From NCBI GenBank assembly GCA_029204225.1, contig CM055107.1:47352476-47416475 (forward strand): a stretch of 64,000 nucleotides of DNA. Direction: 5' to 3'. Shown in pieces: positions 61,409-64,000 of the stretch. A program made the translations under genes and the position numbers. Origin of the DNA: Diphasiastrum complanatum (lineage: Eukaryota > Streptophyta > Lycopodiopsida > Lycopodiales > Lycopodiaceae). Below the pieces are notes generated by a model. That model was not told where the DNA came from and did not search any database. It worked only from the letters and a program-made list of their open reading frames with translations. Positions within the stretch are counted from its first letter, which is position 1. Every line of letters begins with the position of its first letter.

Positions 61409-62150
61409 TGTCAGAAAGTGGTATGTAGAAGATAGGTCTAGCTCGAAAAGAAACGAATGAAAATAATTTGTGTGTCTAGAAAGAAAACCTTTCGTGCATG
61501 GCAGAATAAACTATCTTCATCTTTCCAATGCATGACTACGCCTATCAATTTCAAACAAGACAATAGTGATAGAAATTACGTTTGAACTTATAGTAACTAA
61601 TACTACAGTGATTATGTAGCCAAACAATTAAGCATTAAAAATTATCAGACAAATAATTAATTCCGAATTGTTCGCGAATTAGTTGCGAAGAAATACCGAA
61701 ACGTATACATTCTGAGACGAAGCTGAACACAATACAAAATAGTATTGATTCAAAAACAAAATAGAAGTAAATGAGTACAATAAGTTGCGGATTGAATCCG
61801 TGTACTCTATGTTATCTCTGAGCGGCTAAAAGTGAAAATCTGAATTAATGCACAATGTTGATGAGCAGTAGTGCAATAGCAATCTCTAAAATAACTCTAA
61901 GGAAATAATTTGTATGAATATGAACAGCTATTTATACTAAGAAATTAGGTCATCAATTGCGATCGCCAGTTGGCTGGTGATCCGTTGGCATCCATCTGGT
62001 CCTTGTCATTGATTGATGTGAACTCGAGGGTGAAGGCCTGTCCTAAGATCTTAAAGGCCAAAAGAAGTAATTGGCTTATCATTCACATGAATCTAGTCTC
62101 GAATCAACTTAATGAAAATAAACTAAGATTTTAAATCAAGCTCAAAAACA
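61409..62150 (-). promoter_or_regulatory. Probable 5' LTR of Copia relic D with TATA box
   Basis: The minus strand ends ...CTGACA right before the primer-binding site, as an LTR should. A clear TATAAATAG lies at 61936-61928 on the minus strand, about 520 bp before that edge. The outer LTR end was not found, so the upper limit is a guess, and the 3' LTR is missing. Confidence 0.5.
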
Positions 62151-62212
62151 TTACATCACATAGACTCATTCACACAATAGCGGAAGCACTGAGGGTTCAA
62201 GATGGGGACACC

Positions 62213-62222
62213 CCCCCCCCCC
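62213..62222. repeat. Poly-C run
   Basis: A run of at least ten C bases; noted as a possible sequencing or assembly weak point. Confidence 0.7.
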
Positions 62223-62424
62223 AAAGGATTCTTTTCTTATCATTATGCAAATCCAATTGGCCAATGCCAATTACATATAAAATGGATTCCAATAGGGGTC
62301 TCAGATGTAGGAACATCAACTTACATAAACTTACTTCATATTCAATGATCTTAATTCCATATCTAGCTTAACAAAAGCATAGAAATTTCTTCATCAGTCT
62401 TAATCTTTCCGACATACAATCATG

Positions 62425-62585
62425 TTGGATCTTAGATTCTTATCATGCAATCCAAATGGATCTTAGATTCTTGACATGCAATTCATAAGGGTTCATAGAT
62501 TCTTGCCATGCAATCATAGGGGTTCATAGATTATTGACATGCAATCATAAGGGTTCATAGATTCTTGACATGCAACAGTCATGAA
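62425..62585. repeat. Minisatellite, 4-5 units of 32-38 bp
   Basis: Units of CATGCAATCATAAGGGTTCA + TAGATTCTTGA repeat with small indels between 62425 and 62585. Confidence 0.8.
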
Positions 62586-62624
62586 GTGACATGCATGGTC
62601 ATTTGGCAATGCATGGGGTGGTGT

Positions 62625-62960
62625 GACATGAAGCTTCAAATCTGACATGCAAGCTTTAGATCTGACATAGAAGCTCTAGATCTTACATGCATGAACAATA
62701 CGTCACTGATGCTATGACATACAAGCTTCAAATCTGACATGCAAGCTTTAGAACTGACATACAAGCTCTAGATCTGACATGCATGGACAATAGGCCACTG
62801 ATGGCATGATATGCAAGCTTCAAATCTGACATGCAAGCTTTAGATCTGACATGCAAGCTCTAGATCTGACATGCATGGACAATAGGCCACTGATGGCATG
62901 ACATGTAAGCTCTAGATCTGACATGCAAAGACAAATAGGCCACATATAGCCTGACATGCA
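62625..62960. repeat. Higher-order minisatellite, ~92-bp units of ~22-bp monomers
   Basis: A 20-22-bp monomer (ATCTGACATGCAAGCTCTAG and variants with CTTCAA or CTTTAG) occurs three times per unit, followed by ATGGACAATAGGCCACTGAT. Units start at 62625, 62716, 62808 and 62900, i.e. a 91-92 bp period; the fourth is shortened. The monomer variants keep the same order in every unit, the mark of higher-order repeat structure. Confidence 0.85.
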
Positions 62961-63027
62961 AAAGTACTAATCAGCCATTCTTACATATGGGTAACAATTT
63001 CAAGAGCATACCATGGTTTCGAGAGAA

Positions 63028-63905
<878 letters not shown>

Positions 63906-63907
63906 TT

Positions 63908-63994
63908 CTTTATAGACTCCTCTGAGCCTTCATTATAGACTTTGTAATAAGCCTTCTTTATAGACTCTACTAAGCCTTCTTTATAGACTTTATC
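63908..63994. repeat. Tandem repeat at the window end
   Basis: About 26-28-bp units containing TTTATAGACT and AAGCCTTC repeat three to four times (63911, 63934, 63958 and 63980). The array may continue past the window. Confidence 0.7.
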
Positions 63995-64000
63995 AAAAAG

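Noticed and set aside
62425-62960. CRISPR array
   Set aside because: Repeats are adjacent tandem units with no unique spacers, and the DNA is plant nuclear.

Overview
This is nuclear DNA from a land plant, most likely a fern or another seedless vascular plant. Three things point to plants: an intronless PPR gene of the PLS class, a trihelix transcription-factor gene, and plant versions of RPL10 and of an OB-fold protein. The fern assignment is inference, resting on the AT-rich, gene-poor, retrotransposon-filled layout, the many long (GA)n/(CT)n tracts and the style of the PPR protein. No organellar, bacterial or CRISPR features were seen.

Five protein-coding genes are supported. (1) A truncated PLS-class PPR protein, 5826-8546 (+). 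(2) RPL10, the large-subunit ribosomal protein uL16, in five exons, 21878-19999 (-); its exon joins give a 223-residue protein, and teloboxes, a TGGGCC box and a G-box lie upstream. (3) A 137-residue OB-fold protein of the Arabidopsis At4g28440 type, 27443-30509 (+), two exons around a 2.65-kb repeat-rich intron. (4) A 94-residue two-exon gene, 35863-35395 (-), which looks like a conserved small plant protein of unknown function. (5) A trihelix (Myb/SANT-like) factor, 52577 to about 54475 (+). Genes 2, 4 and 5 all carry a GA tract on the sense strand just upstream of the start codon.

Most of the rest is mobile-element material. Decayed Copia relics lie at 2.2-3.95 kb (+), 23.2-24.4 kb (-), 37.7 kb (-), 39.0-42.0 kb (+) and 59.9-61.4 kb (-). 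A nearly intact LTR element fills 43087-50342: it has 1.15-kb LTRs, a 5-bp target duplication, TGTTG/CAACA ends, a gag with three zinc knuckles on the minus strand, and no pol, so it is a gag-only (TR-GAG-like) non-autonomous element. A second non-autonomous element (LARD-like) lies at 55983-59916, with 264-bp LTRs, a tRNA-Met primer-binding site and no coding capacity. Short tRNA-derived elements include an 82-bp SINE with a perfect 16-bp target duplication (36624-36705).

Other structure includes nested inverted repeats at 38.5-38.9 kb, several minisatellites (one higher-order array at 62.6-62.95 kb), telobox-bearing tandem repeats upstream of gene 4, an alternating purine-pyrimidine tract at 25.1 kb, and two ~100-bp GA arrays at 63.0-63.25 kb. 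The intervals 8.6-19.9 kb and 30.5-35.4 kb hold no recognisable gene. The genes do not form a pathway; they are isolated single genes between repeats.
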